A stretch of DNA of 64,000 bases from Vitis vinifera (GCF_030704535.1 NC_081820.1:18777501-18841500), one strand, 5' to 3'. Counted from the stretch's first letter, positions 1 through 12,587 are shown. Notes: generated by a model not told the origin, from the sequence alone. Program-made: numbers and translations.

Positions 1-1991
1 AAGACCACCAACCCTAAGAAGGTAGAAGTTGAGGTTAGCCTCAACACATCATTCAAGGGAGAACCTAAATGATGATCAGCTAGAAGCCTCATTTTCTTAT
101 TGACTAGGACCTTTAGTTTCCCCTTCAGACAAGGGTAATTTATGGTCACCATCCGGATTCCTTGAGCCCTGCATGGAGTTCAGAGAAGCCCAGCTGTCCC
201 CATGGAAGGAAAAGGGATATGTGAGGTTCAGGCTTTCGGGATAGAATTCATAGTAGTTGGGATAGCAGCTTGTACAGGCTCAATTCTCTGCTTGTTTGGC
301 TTTTGCTCCTGCTGGTGGCCTGGCAGAAGACTTCCCACCAGAACCTGTCATAATCGAAAATGGTTAAGAGTCTAGAGAAGTATTTGGAGACATGATTTTC
401 TCTACATACTATAAACGAATGCGTAAAAACGGTTAAATATTACTACATGCAAGGTTTATCATGTTATTTCCAGTTGTAACAGCATAGAATGGTTATAATT
501 GTCATCTAATATTTGTTTAATATTCACCTTTTAATATTTAAGAATTAAAATATTATACTAGAAAGTATTTGACCTGAAAGAAAAAATTGTCAAAACAGTA
601 CTGATAAAAGCATTAGAATGGAAAATGATACACAATGGTTAATCACTAGAGAAAAATGCTACCTGAATAGGGCCATCAGCCCTAATAGACCACCAAGTCC
701 TCCTCCCAGAACACGGCCATCTGGACCTGCCAAAGAGATGCTCATCCCCGCCAGATCTCCTCTTTGTCCTCTGCTTTCAGTAGGCATACATGATCCAGAC
801 CAAGGAAATATCTCAAAGTGACCCTGCAAGAACAACAGTATGTGAAGCTAGATCTTTTCTCTGAGTGATAAAGCCAGAAAATGTTAGAAGGGTAAAAGGT
901 ATTATCATACCATTAGTAGCCTACTTCAAAAGTTAGAATTCTATAACAATCCAAAATGGTGGTTCAAATATACATTTCCTTAACTTGCTTTCAAAAGCCC
1001 AAGGCTTAAGGAAAGTCTTTCGGCATTATCTTCCCTAGATTATTTCTATCCTCCTGAAGATTCCCTGGGTGTAACTGAACAAAAATACTTTCCAAAATGG
1101 ACACCCCCCCACCCCACAACAAAATAAAAAAATAAATATAAATCCCCAACATGCATACAACCTATGCCAAAAGCAAATGTTAGTAAAAATGAAAGGAAAA
1201 TGTATTTATGCACTATATAACATGGATGAATGATTGCTGACATTAATACGAGTATCAAACAGATATTAGGTGTTTGGAGCAGAAGACCCCACTAGATCAA
1301 CCTACATATGAAGGTGAAAGGTTATTCTCTACTTTGAGATCTCAAGAAAAACCTCAAACAGTAGAATACAAACCTTTACCTGAGATACACTCAAGTGATG
1401 CAACTCAGTCAAAACCAGTTGTTTTGACTCTTTCTTCTCCTCATTGAGAGATAATGACACTGAGTAGCGCATGGTGTTTCATGTTCAGCCATGTAAATAG
1501 TTGTGATTTGTATGGTGTCAATGCTTAATCAATCGCTAACTTACTAAACAAATGATTCAACATGGGTTACATCTTCACTATCTTTAAGTTACACTTCATA
1601 TGCATCCATGCTTATTAAGCATATTGATTACCAGCAAACACAATCTAAGATGCAATGCATCCAGGACCTCTGCGTATCGCATAGGTACAAGTTGCACTTT
1701 GTTTCATGGTTTGGTATGAGTTTCAACTTTCAAGTGCAGGTATGCATCTGGACATCGGATAAAGCTGACTCCATACATTACAATATGGGAACCTGAGGTG
1801 AGTGGTCAGAAACTTTGGGTATCTGTGCTTAGACATGTTTAAACATTGCATACAACTACACAAGGGTATTGAAACTTGTTCCTTTTCTGCATCACTAGAT
1901 CTTTTTAGGGTAAATTTCACTTACCTCAGGAATTTTTTATTTATTTATTTGATAGGTAAACTTCCCTTGGGATTTAAGCTAAACATACTTA

Positions 1992-2276
1992 AGTGGTGTT
2001 TTTTTTTACTTTTTGCTGAAAGCAACTTGCTTTCAGATTTTAGATTGTTTGTTTTTTTACTTTTTGTTGACTTATTATTTATTTCTTAAATTTTTTTGCT
2101 AAAGCCAAAATATATGGCTTTTTCTGAATGCTAAAAAGAACATGTTAGTTTTTCTTTATTTCTTAATACTTAATAGAAATAAAATATTAAAAACAAACAA
2201 CTTAATTCTTTACACTATTAAACACTATTTAGTTTTGAGTTTTATTTAAAATTAAGTCAAAAAAACAAACATCACC
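1992..2276. mobile_element. Tourist-like MITE with a second MITE nested in it
   Basis: The ends are imperfect inverted repeats of the type GGTGGTGTTTGTTTTTT, flanked by a TTA duplication (1989-1991 and 2277-2279). The 3-bp TTA/TAA duplication and the GGTGTTTGTTT-like end fit PIF/Harbinger-derived Tourist MITEs. A second pair of similar ends (ATTGTTTGTTTTTTTACTT near 2043; AAACAAACAACTT near 2190) indicates a nested copy. It sits in intron sequence of the AHL pseudogene and is absent from the parent. Confidence 0.6.
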
Positions 2277-3080
2277 TTAGCCACCATGAATTTGAAATTT
2301 CATTAAATATCTCCCTTAAAATAAAATAAAATAAAAATGAGAAGGGAAGGGAAGGTATTTGATGAAATTTCAAACTAATAGGGGGTAGGTGTATTTAATC
2401 CAAACCTCAAGAGAGGTGAATAAAATTAACCCAATCTTTTCAGTGTTTGCTGGCATATATGGCATGTTCTACTAAGACCCCAAAACACTTAATAAAAGAG
2501 CCCAAGAGAAGGCTGTTTTTGTATCCATAGTCACCATGTATATCCAGAAATAAAAGAACACTTGGTACAACAGCAGTGGCAATTGGGATTCAAATTTCAG
2601 ATTCATCAGGAAAATAATGGGTATTTCTCAAATAAAATTCAATAATTAATTTGCAAGTGAGAGAAACAATTGAAGGAAAACAAAAGATTGATCACTCCTT
2701 AAGAAGTAGACAGAAACAATAAGAATTTTGAATATAACTTAAGAGAAGTATTAGCAATGAAAAAATGATGAGAAAATTCAGCTCTTGAATGCAAATAAAA
2801 AGGGGAGGAATAATTCAGTAATTTCAGGAATAACCGGCAGATTCTAAGTATGGGCAAAAGGCATTTCATTGTAACTCGCTAAAAAGAGAGAATTCTCTGA
2901 ACAGCTACACGCTGAGTGGTAGAACACAAAATATCTCTTACACACCTCAAATAAGGACCTTAGAGCAGGAACAAAGATGATTGCCCAAGTAAGGACTGAC
3001 CTCGTTCAAGTATAAGGCACTAAAAGAATAAGGTGAAGCCCCAAAAAAAAAAAAAAAATGTACCCTTAGGACTTGTGATT

Positions 3081-3831
3081 CAAGGATTAAAATATCGGGC
3101 ATTATGGAAGTATCAATGGGTGGATTTTACAGAAATATCGGGACAGGACTTGTGATTTAAGTATTAAAATATTGGGCATTATGGAAGTATCAATGGGTGG
3201 ATTTTATGGAAATATCGGGAAATATTAGGAAACCGAAAAACTTCAAGAAATAATAAAATAAGCAATAATACACATATTGAAAATGTTTTGTTGAAGAAAA
3301 TAATATTATATATATATGATATAATTTGTGACATTCAACAATAATATGTGGAATTTGGAAACACATTTAACATTAAAATAATGATATATCTAATATTCAA
3401 GATATAAAAGATATATGTATTTTTTTTCTTTAAAATTATTTATAATATGCATTTTTGTTTAAAATTATTTATATTCTTATTTACAATTTTATATTTCTCT
3501 TGTATTTAATTATTCTATAAAAGATATGGTGAAAGACTTAATAATAAGATTATTACTATGCTTTATATTTTTAAAAATTTGTTGGCTAGAATTTAAAAAT
3601 AAGAGAATGAAAAATAATTTGGGAAGACAAATAATATATTCAATTTATGTAATAGACTCTAAAGGGCAAGGTAACCCAAGCAGTTAGGAGCCCTTCATTC
3701 CACGTTGGAGGCCTAGAATCAATTGCCAAGCCCTCCACTGAATGAGGGATATTTCCATATTGTATCGGGGTCTACCAATACCTGATATATCTTTGATTTT
3801 TCACTGATTTTTGGCAATATTTTGGTCCAAG
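3081..3831. mobile_element. Member of the ATATCGG-type TIR element family (degenerate)
   Basis: The left end CAAGGATTAAAATATCGG matches the terminal motif of the elements at 10607, 17454 and 48428. The right end, read on the minus strand, is CTTGGACCAAAATATTGC. The homologous position in the intact AHL intron (about 32999-33005) has no such insert. A 77-bp direct duplication (from 3068 and from 3145) takes in the left end plus about 12 bp of host intron. No clear 8-bp target duplication remains. Confidence 0.6.
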
Positions 3832-4416
3832 GATATGAAAATAAAAAATCTTTCACCTAGGTTTAAGTGCTTGTAGAAATAGAGATGTGGAGTTGCTAAA
3901 ACTTTCATTACACAACAATGCACTACAAAGGCAACCACTCAAATACAAGTAAAGCACGGAAGTACAGAACTGAATGCAACAGAATAACAACTGAACACAT
4001 CCATTAGTCCTTGAAAGACGAGATGCAGCTCATTTAGAAAAATCATTAGAAGAAAAGGAAAAGAGCAACACCTCATTGGTTAAAGTACCTACAGAAGAGT
4101 TAGGCTGATGAAGGTTAACATTCAAAATTGCACCATTTGCAGAAAGAATAAAAATAGCCCAGGATGATCTTCATAGTAACATCCTAAGGCAATAATCAGC
4201 AATACATCAATATAAAATTAATCAATAAATAAATTCTGAAAAAGTTGCAAATAAAAATCATCCTTAACAAATCATAAGCAAAAGAGCTTGCAAATGCATT
4301 TTGCGTTTTTATACTTCTTTCCAATTATAAAACGGTCCATTCCTAACTCTGGAACTTTGAAAAAGATGAACAAGGATAAAAGACCCTTCATAAAAGAAAA
4401 ACAACAACAACCAAAA

Positions 4417-4439
4417 AGAGAGAGAGAGAGAGAGAGAGA
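4417..4439. repeat. (GA)n microsatellite
   Basis: About eleven AG units, inside the distal part of the duplicated AHL intron. The parent copy near 33600 lacks this tract. Confidence 0.9.
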
Positions 4440-4612
4440 ACCCATATAACAATGAAACCCACCCCAGATAAAGCAATATCTCAGGAACTCATGTAGAAAG
4501 AAAACTCCTCAACAAACTCCATAGGAGAGGAGGGCTCCCTCTTAGCAAAAGTATCTCATTTCTAGTTACCCATCCTCAACTACCATGGAAAGGAGCAATC
4601 CCAAAAAGGAAA

Positions 4613-5343
4613 AACAGAAGTTAGGAGAAACTTTTAGAAAATCTTATTGAGATTCCAAGGCTTTACAATCCTTTTTTTCCTATCTTCTCTTTCTTTTCTC
4701 ACTTTTTATACTTTTTCCCCACTCTGATAATTTCAACTTCTTGTTCCCCTCCTTGAATACATAGATGCAAAGCACTACCTCACCTTATTTATTGTAGATA
4801 CCACTGTAGGTTATCCTACATTATCCACACTCGCATGAGTTATAATCATCTCTATAAATGATCAGTAAAAGTGTGAATACTTGCATGCAAGAGTATTTAG
4901 TAGCTCATGAATTCATAATCTACTTCAAATATTGTTTCAATCATTTGCACTTCTACTTGTTATATGAAAGTAGCAATAAATTGGTTCAAATACAGTTAAT
5001 GACAAATATTTTCCCACCGAAACAAAAGATCCATCTAAATCAAGATTGAAAAACTACCTGCTGGTTACCAGCCAAACTTAGAATAGCTCTTTGGCAAGCC
5101 ACCAAAAATAGGTACACAAGCTCCATTCCCCCCTGAAAAAATGCACAATACAAATTAGTGACATAGCTAATTTTCCATGTCCAGTATTCTTTGCTGAATT
5201 TAAAAACAAGAATATTGACAAGGAAGCACAAAAGGAAAAAAGAACAATGAGTTGATCAAGGAATATGGAGTTACCAAAGGAAAAGCCCCATATCACCAAG
5301 CTCCATAAATGCTGAAGTATGTATGGTAAGTTGGTGTCCAACT
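4613..5343. other. Intergenic, downstream of the PPR gene
   Basis: No supported gene. It lies between the breakpoint of the AHL duplication and the PPR stop codon and probably contains the PPR 3'UTR (minus strand). Short open frames here have no recognisable domain. Confidence 0.5.
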
Positions 5344-8300
5344 TCACACCCAAATATTTTCCTCAATCATGAAAATTTTCTTATTGCATGCTTCCACCAG
5401 AAGCCTCTTCGTCAGTTCATCTGGATATTTTCTTTGCTTTAGCATTACATCAAAAACTATATGAGCTTCATGCCATCGATGTTCTTCACATAAAATGCAA
5501 AGCAACCAGTTACAGTTATACCAGCAAGGTACATAGTCATGGGAAAGCATTTCTTCAAATATCTTGAAGGCATGAACACCCAAATGACTAGCACAAAGAC
5601 ATTTGAGTAGTTTCTCATAAGAAGACTTATTAGGGAAAAGCCCCCTTTTATGCATTGTATGTGACACTGACAATGCATCAAGTAGTCGCCCAGCCTTACA
5701 AAGACCTTTTATTAGAGCGTTGTATGTAATTCCATCTGGAGCTAAACCATCTGCATTCATCTTATTGAATAATCCTATTGCATGATCAATTTCACCAAAT
5801 CTGGTATGCCCATTAATAAGAATAGTGAAAGTCACCTGATTGGGACATACACCCTCAGTTTGCATCAATTCAAAATGATTATATGCATCCTGGATCATAT
5901 TCGCCCGACAAAACCCAGAAATAATCCCATTATAGAGATACAAATTTGGCATAAAGCTAGAGCCTTTAATTTTTTGCATCAGATTCAATGCAAAGTATTT
6001 TATTTTGCGGGGAGAACCACGAGGAAAGCTTAGATTATTTTCCCTTGGGATAACAAAGCTCTGATGGAGCAAATGGAGCAATATTTCTCTTACCCTTGCA
6101 GACCCACTCTTTACATGGTACCATCTTCTTCTGACAGGGGTGATATTTCTGGAAACACCACTGACCAATGCAATACATGTTATCATATCACATTCAATCT
6201 GGTTTCTATCCATCAAATCAACTAATCTAAAGGCAAATTCAAGCTCTCCCTTCCGCAAGAACTGATTGATTAGAGAGGTGTAAAGCACTGTATTTGGCAC
6301 AAATCCATCCTTCAACATATCACTGAGGTATGAGCATCCCTTGTCTATCATGTTTTCCTTCACTAATCCACTTATAACAGCAGTATAAGAATGCGAACTT
6401 GGCTGAAAGCCATGCTCTATCATTTTATCAAACAACTGCCTAGCTTCAATAGCTCTACGATTCTTGGAGTAGCCACTGATCATTGTGACATAGATAATAG
6501 CATCAGGATCCACACCAGCCTCAAGCATCATCTTAAACACATTTTCTGCTTCCAAAATTCTTTTTCTTCTGCTTAGACAACCGATGATGGAATCATAAAT
6601 AGCAACACTAGGCTTCAGTCCCCTCTCATTCATCTGATCCAAAAGACCAAATGCAGAGGCCAAGTCCCCATGATTACAGTGTTCATGTACCATAATTAAA
6701 TAAGTTGCAAGATCAGGAACAATGCCATTCTCTTGCATTAGATCAATTAGGGACTTGGCATCCTCAACAAGCCTCTCCTGGAAAAGACACTTGATCAAGG
6801 AGTTGTAAGTGGAAAGCAAAGGCCTGCATCCAAGACTTACCATTTTGTCCATGAAAAGCAAAGCAGCATCAGTTTTACCTGCTGCACATAAGGCACTGAT
6901 AAAAATACCAAATGCTACATCAGCTAAAGCAAAGTTCCTTCTCACAATTTCCCCAAGCAGGCACTCAATTTCTTGCTCCACATCCTGGGTAGGACTATGA
7001 GTAGCAGAGGTTGAGAGCAAACACAAATCCAAATTACATCCATTCTTGGCAATTGCCTGCAATATCTTGAGAGCAAGATGAAGCTCATGCCCTTTTGGTT
7101 GCTTCTGCATAAGGGTAAAAAATAGTACATGATCAGGAACAACACCAATGTCCAGCATCTTTTTGTACAATTCTTCTACTTCCACTAACCTGTTCTCTTT
7201 ATAAAGTGCAGTAATTAAGACAGTATAACTGTGGACACTAGGAGTCAAATTGAAACTACTCATGCTACTTAAAAGTGTGAGAGCACAATCCACTTTTCCT
7301 TCTTCACAATACCTCCTAATCATAATGTGATAAGTTACAACATTGGGTTGCAGTCCCCACTCTGACATCTGGTTGTGCAATATCCATCCTTTATCAAATA
7401 ATCCAAGTTTTACAAACCCATGAATCAAAGTGTTGTAAGTATAAGTATCTGGGTCACAACCCATCTTCAGCATTCTCAAAAAAACCCGCATCGCTGTTCT
7501 CATTTTCTTGCCCCTGCAGTATCCATGAATGAGTGAAGTGTACATCATCTTATCTATAAAGTGCCCCTCGGACTCCATTTCTCCCACAAACAATTCGGCC
7601 TCCTCCACCCTCTCTTGTCTACAGAGACCATAAAATAAAGTTTTGTACAAATGAATGGTAGCTGGCAACCCAGTTCTTTCACGCATTGTATCAAACATGT
7701 AGAATGCTTCATCTACGTGCCCCTTGTCACACAACCCGTCAATCAACCTATTGAAACACCAAAGACCCATAAGTATTCCAACATCATTGATTCTAACAAA
7801 GTAGTCAAACGCCTCCAAGACTCTTTCTCGGGCGCAAAGCTCCCTAAGCATTGCATTACACGCAGGTTTACAAGGAAAAGAATCGACTTCAAATAGTCTA
7901 TCAAAATGAGCCATGGCTTCCTCCAATTTCCCTAAATTACAGTAACAGATCACCATAGAATTCAACGTTTCCGAGTCAGGGATGATACCTCTTGCTATAA
8001 CATAATCACGATACACCGCTTCCGCAAAACGGTGTTCACCCGAACCCACGAGTTTCCTCAGAAGCACACCATACCCACAGGAGTCAAGCTCCAACCCTCG
8101 TGCTGCGGCAAACTCAACGGCTAAAATTGCATCTGAAACAGACGGAGACTGCTTGATCATTCTCCGAACCACTTGCTGACCCAACGACAGTACCCCGCGG
8201 CGAATGAGGCGGTCAGTTAGGGTAAAGCAAAGTTTGTTATGATGTTCGGTGGTGGGGGCTGAAGATGGCGGTGGGTCTAGTGCGGGAGAACAAGTTGCAA

Positions 8301-8355
8301 GATTTTTTTTGGGTGTGAAGAAGAGGCGGCGCGGCTTCAGCCCCTTCTTCAACAT
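5344..8355 (-). CDS. Pentatricopeptide repeat protein, P class, probably mitochondrial
   Basis: One uninterrupted 1003-codon frame without introns, typical of plant PPR genes. PPR proteins bind organellar RNA in a sequence-specific way and control processing, stability or translation. The start is the ATG at 8355; the frame stays open to 8490 but has no ATG there. The first 40 residues (MLKKGLKPRRLFFTPKK...) are rich in R/K with almost no acidic residues, as in a mitochondrial or dual presequence. From about residue 60 to the end there are some two dozen degenerate 35-residue helical repeats with the usual YN.LI.G.C..G...A..LF..M...G..P pattern. No E, DYW or SMR domain follows, so P class. 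An irregular basic stretch (RRRWYHVKSGSARVREI) interrupts the array around residues 720-780. From memory it resembles Arabidopsis At5g62370; orthology is unproven. Confidence 0.92.
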   Translation of the reverse strand: MLKKGLKPRRLFFTPKKNLATCSPALDPPPSSAPTTEHHNKLCFTLTDRLIRRGVLSLGQQVVRRMIKQSPSVSDAILAVEFAAARGLELDSCGYGVLLRKLVGSGEHRFAEAVYRDYVIARGIIPDSETLNSMVICYCNLGKLEEAMAHFDRLFEVDSFPCKPACNAMLRELCARERVLEAFDYFVRINDVGILMGLWCFNRLIDGLCDKGHVDEAFYMFDTMRERTGLPATIHLYKTLFYGLCRQERVEEAELFVGEMESEGHFIDKMMYTSLIHGYCRGKKMRTAMRVFLRMLKMGCDPDTYTYNTLIHGFVKLGLFDKGWILHNQMSEWGLQPNVVTYHIMIRRYCEEGKVDCALTLLSSMSSFNLTPSVHSYTVLITALYKENRLVEVEELYKKMLDIGVVPDHVLFFTLMQKQPKGHELHLALKILQAIAKNGCNLDLCLLSTSATHSPTQDVEQEIECLLGEIVRRNFALADVAFGIFISALCAAGKTDAALLFMDKMVSLGCRPLLSTYNSLIKCLFQERLVEDAKSLIDLMQENGIVPDLATYLIMVHEHCNHGDLASAFGLLDQMNERGLKPSVAIYDSIIGCLSRRKRILEAENVFKMMLEAGVDPDAIIYVTMISGYSKNRRAIEARQLFDKMIEHGFQPSSHSYTAVISGLVKENMIDKGCSYLSDMLKDGFVPNTVLYTSLINQFLRKGELEFAFRLVDLMDRNQIECDMITCIALVSGVSRNITPVRRRWYHVKSGSARVREILLHLLHQSFVIPRENNLSFPRGSPRKIKYFALNLMQKIKGSSFMPNLYLYNGIISGFCRANMIQDAYNHFELMQTEGVCPNQVTFTILINGHTRFGEIDHAIGLFNKMNADGLAPDGITYNALIKGLCKAGRLLDALSVSHTMHKRGLFPNKSSYEKLLKCLCASHLGVHAFKIFEEMLSHDYVPCWYNCNWLLCILCEEHRWHEAHIVFDVMLKQRKYPDELTKRLLVEACNKKIFMIEENIWV

Positions 8356-8639
8356 GGCTTGCGGATCGTTCAGAGATGGGTTTAGATGGGTCGACAGGCA
8401 GAGACTCTCATTGTTGGGGAGAGACCAAAGTGGGAAAATTGTGGACCAGATGGAAAAATGAGGGAAAATCTTGGGATTGGAAAAGACCAAGTGAATGAAA
8501 TAAGGAATTATAGAGTAAGCAAATTAAACAAAAATGTAGAGGAGATGGTATTTGAGGTGGCGACGCAGAGACGACGGCGGCGGTGGCGGTAGCAGGAAGC
8601 TTATGGTTAATGGATATGAGGTACATGGGACTGGTGGCG

Positions 8640-9121
8640 GGGAGGATGAACCGGTCCCTTCACCGTGCCATGTTTCAAACTCCTTCCGGTTCATGAAAGA
8701 TGTCTGATTGACCTAAAGTTTCTGAATTACATTGAACAAAAATACTCTCTAACTTCATCACGATACCAATAAAAAGAAAATTTTAAATAAATATATTTAA
8801 AATAAATAAATAAATAAATATTCTAATATTTATTTATACACGTATTTCTTTCTTTTTTTTCATTTTTTATTTTTCTTTTCATCTGGGTGTTCTCTTTCAT
8901 GATTGAACTAATTGATTAGAAATTTAATTTAGAAATATAATTTTGTTTTTATAAATACTAAAAAAATTATTCTTAAGGATTGTTGTCAAAAATTATTTTT
9001 GGTAAAAGAAATTATATCTCAACTCCCATAAACCTAATTCTCCTTTTTTTTCTTTTTATTTCCTTCATATGATATATGATATAAGAATCTCAAGTTGAGA
9101 TATATAAATTATGCTATAAAA

Positions 9122-9196
<75 letters not shown>

Positions 9197-10598
9197 GAAA
9201 AGAGAGAGAAAAAAACTCAATTTTGATTCACTAATTTTAAAAAATTAAAAAAAATAACTTCAAATTTTATAAATTATATTTATAAAAATATTTTAAACTA
9301 TATGCATTTTTCGTAAGTCTAATAATTATTTTTTGGAATGACTGTCAAGTTGATTTGAGATCAAATAAATAAGAAATTATAAAATTAAAAATACAATTAA
9401 AACTAAAAAAACTTTAAAGCCAAAAATATAAAAATAAAATATTAATTTTCATTTTGCTAAAGCATACTAGTACAAAATATACTTATCGAGAAAAAGTTTG
9501 AAATATAATGAAAGTCAATATTTTAAAAAAAAAATAAGGTTTTTGGTTTTAATTATATTTAATTTTTAGGTTTTTTGGTTTTAATTGTATTTAATTTTTA
9601 AGTATTTTAGTTTTAGTTATATTTTAAATATTTAAAATTTTTTGATATCAACTAACAAAATTTTTAGTCAATTATATTTTTAAAAAAATGAGTGGATTTA
9701 TTTAATATAAGATATATTAGAAAGATTTTATTTATTGCTTGAAAATTCTAGAAAAATTTTCCATAATGATTTGTATCTCATATCACATAGAATAAAAAAA
9801 TTTATAATATATTTATTTGTAAGACACTTTTATCACATTAAAATGATAAATTAATTTTTTGATAAGTTTATTTAATATTTTCAAGTAAAAGAGTATTTCA
9901 TGAAATAATTATCTAACTTATGAAAAAATGCATGTATTTTAAAATATTTTTAAATTGATGAAAATAAATCTGATTTATAAAAGTTCAAGTTTGTTTTTAT
10001 ATATGTTTTTTTTAAGTTAGTGGGTAAAAACCCACTTTTTTCAAAAACCAAATATATATTATAATATACAACCTAAAATAATACTATTTAATATGTAAAA
10101 ATAATTTTATATATTTAACAATATGATATAATATTTTTATTTATAATTCTAAAATAATTTAATTAGAAAGGAATAACAAATTATTTCCTAAATTATAAAT
10201 TAAAAAAAAATACAAAACATGAGAGAGATTTCATATAAAAAAAAAAAAAAACTGAGGACTAGAGTATGGTATAAGTTGTACCACCTTAGGTTGAAGTGAG
10301 CTATATTGGGTTAAGCCCATGATTTTGATTGTTATCATTAGAAAGATGATGCTCTTCTTAGTACTATTTTCTTTACCACTATCATTTTTCTCATCGTTTC
10401 CTTACTGTATTGTCATATCACATACCATCCACTAATAGCCTTAGAGCTTCTACTAAAAGGCTTACTCGTTACATTTGATTGTATCTAATAAATAAACTCT
10501 TAGAAAAAGAGAAAAAATAAAATAAAATCAAGAGGAGTTAATTGCCCCAACAATCTCTAAACCCGATGTGCCAAGCTTTAGGGACGTTGTTTACGTTG
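8640..10598. other. AT-rich intergenic DNA
   Basis: No gene seen. The stretch nearest the PPR gene should contain its promoter on the minus strand. The rest is simple AT-rich sequence with a long (TA)n array and short tandem stretches near 9530-9620. Confidence 0.6.
9126..9192. repeat. (TA)n microsatellite
   Basis: About 33 uninterrupted AT dinucleotides; a self-complementary, likely length-variable tract. Confidence 0.95.
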
Positions 10599-10606
10599 TT
10601 TATGGC

Positions 10607-11658
10607 CAAGGATAAAAATATCGGTAATTATGGATATATCGATATTTTGATTTTACGGATATCTCGAAGATATTAAAGAAATATTCGGTAGATATTTTTT
10701 TTCACAAATATTGGTAGAGCGAAAATTATTCAAAATTCATAAGAATACTTGAAAAAACTCCAAAAAATAATAAAGGATACATCGGTATATTCGATACTTG
10801 GATTTTAAGAATAATAAATATGAATTTTAAAAGTGTATAAAGTTAGAATTAAATTAAAAAAAATATTTGATTTTATTGAATAAAAACAATTTATACATAA
10901 ATATAATACATATGACATTGCAATAGTCCTTAGTACCAAAATAAAGATCGATGTGGTTTCATCATATTGTTGAATGAAGGAGATTCATTATGTTGAAAAC
11001 AATATTTATTTTAAATTTTTTAAAATACTTTTATTAAAATATGTTTTATTACATTTTAAATGAAAAATTAAATTAATTTATATAAAATATTTTATTTGAG
11101 ATTTAATTTCTAAAATTTTATTAAAAATATATGATAACAACTTTTTCTATTAACATTAATTTATTTAAATAATTAAAATTATTAATAATTTATCTTATCA
11201 AATTAATTTTAATTTATAAAATATTAGAACTTTTTTAATGTTTTATATTACAACAATTTTTCAGGTAAAATTATATTTTTAATATTTTAAAATAAAAACA
11301 TTTAAAATTTAAATAAAATTGAAAGGATAAATATACAAAAATTAAGAGTGATGTGGTAATAATTTTAAAAATTAGGATTGATGAGATAAATATGAAAAGT
11401 GTTAAAAATAAAATGATGATATAAAAACAGGCATGAAATTTGGGCAATTGGATCATCAAAAATTTAAATTTTCAATTTAAAAATAAAAAAAAACCCCAAA
11501 AAATCGCCTTTTTGAGATTTTTTTCCGTTCTCCTCGGCTGCTCCGCACATTGCTCCACTCTTGATTTTCCCGATATTCCTCTCGATTGGTGCTTAAAATC
11601 ATTTCAGGTCATCCAATATTCGAAATATTGTCTATAAAAACCGAAATTTCAATCCATG
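10607..11658. mobile_element. ATATCGG-type TIR element, hAT-like, non-autonomous
   Basis: The left end CAAGGATAAAAATATCGGT and the right end (minus strand) CATGGATTGAAATTTCGGT form terminal inverted repeats. The flanks TTTATGGC (10599-10606) and GTTATGAC (11659-11666) look like a decayed 8-bp target duplication (6 of 8 identical). Eight-base duplications and CA-starting ends fit the hAT superfamily. There is no transposase frame; the inside is AT-rich. It lies directly before the gag remnant of the copia relic. Confidence 0.65.
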
Positions 11659-12587
11659 GTTATGACTTACCAAGTTTTTGGTCATCAATGGATAACACAA
11701 GTAATACAAGTACAAGTTCCCAACCTTCTTCTATTCCATCATTTTGAGGGGGAAAATTATGATTTTTGGTGTGTGAAAATGAAAACATCATTTATGTCTT
11801 AAGATGTTTGAGCTTTGATTAAAAATTGTTTTGAGGAACTTGTGGATGCAACAAATTCAACTCCGAGAGAAAAAGATCAATTAAAGGAGTATACAGAAAA
11901 AATGGATGTAAAAGCTTTCTTTTTTCTTTAATACAATGTTCTCAAAACTGAACTTGTCATTAAACTAGAAAAATTATCAATTCATGGCTCATTGGTTGAA
12001 TCGAAGGTCGAACTGATAACATTATAAATATATATTTTATATATTATTAAAATTAAAAATAATTATATATTATTTTAAAATCAAAATTTTCTTTGAAAAA
12101 AAAAGTTTCAAATCATAAATTTAGATTAAAATCAAAATTTAAATTTAAATTAGACAATTTAATTTTTTTAAATCATAAACTTATTTTTAAATTAGAAATG
12201 TATTTAAATATTTTCAAATTTTTATTTAAAATCATAATGTTTTCATTAATTTAAACTAAAATTACAAATTTTAAAAATCACTAAGTTTAAAAAAATAACA
12301 AACGTAAAATAGAAGGGTTATTTGATTAAAAAGGTCTCCCAAAACCCAATTTTTGAAATTTAACCTCTCATCCTTTTTCGACATCATTTGGATAAAAATA
12401 TCCTCATGATTTTCTTGTAAAAATAATCATTTCTTTTAAAACTTACATGTAAATACTTAAAATAGAAAATGACATTTATATCAAAAATTGATTATTTTTT
12501 CAAAAAAAAAATGGAAAGGGTTAGATTTCCGATTTTGGAGATTATTTTATCCTTTTTAACTAAATATTTCAAATAATAATGGAAATA

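Larger units (their letters stand above)
61..4612 (-). pseudogene. Truncated duplicate of the AHL gene (exons 3-5 only)
   Basis: This stretch is collinear with about 30077-33780, the 3' part of the intact AHL gene, in introns as well as exons. Copies of exon 5 (97-344), exon 4 (663-823) and exon 3 (4072-4183) are present; exons 1 and 2 are missing. Each copy is broken: exon 5 has lost a net 31 bp, exon 4 a net 1 bp with compensating indels upstream, and exon 3 a net 20 bp. The PPC domain can therefore not be made. The copy holds a nested MITE (1992-2276) and a TIR element (3081-3831) that the parent lacks. About 720 bp at 1026-1745 has no counterpart in the parent, so one side has gained or lost it. 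Intron homology shows this is a DNA-level duplication, not a retrocopy. Confidence 0.9.

Noticed and set aside
8356..8490. 45 further in-frame codons upstream of the PPR start
   Set aside because: The extension has no ATG and would need a TTG start; the ATG at 8355 gives a sensible targeting peptide.
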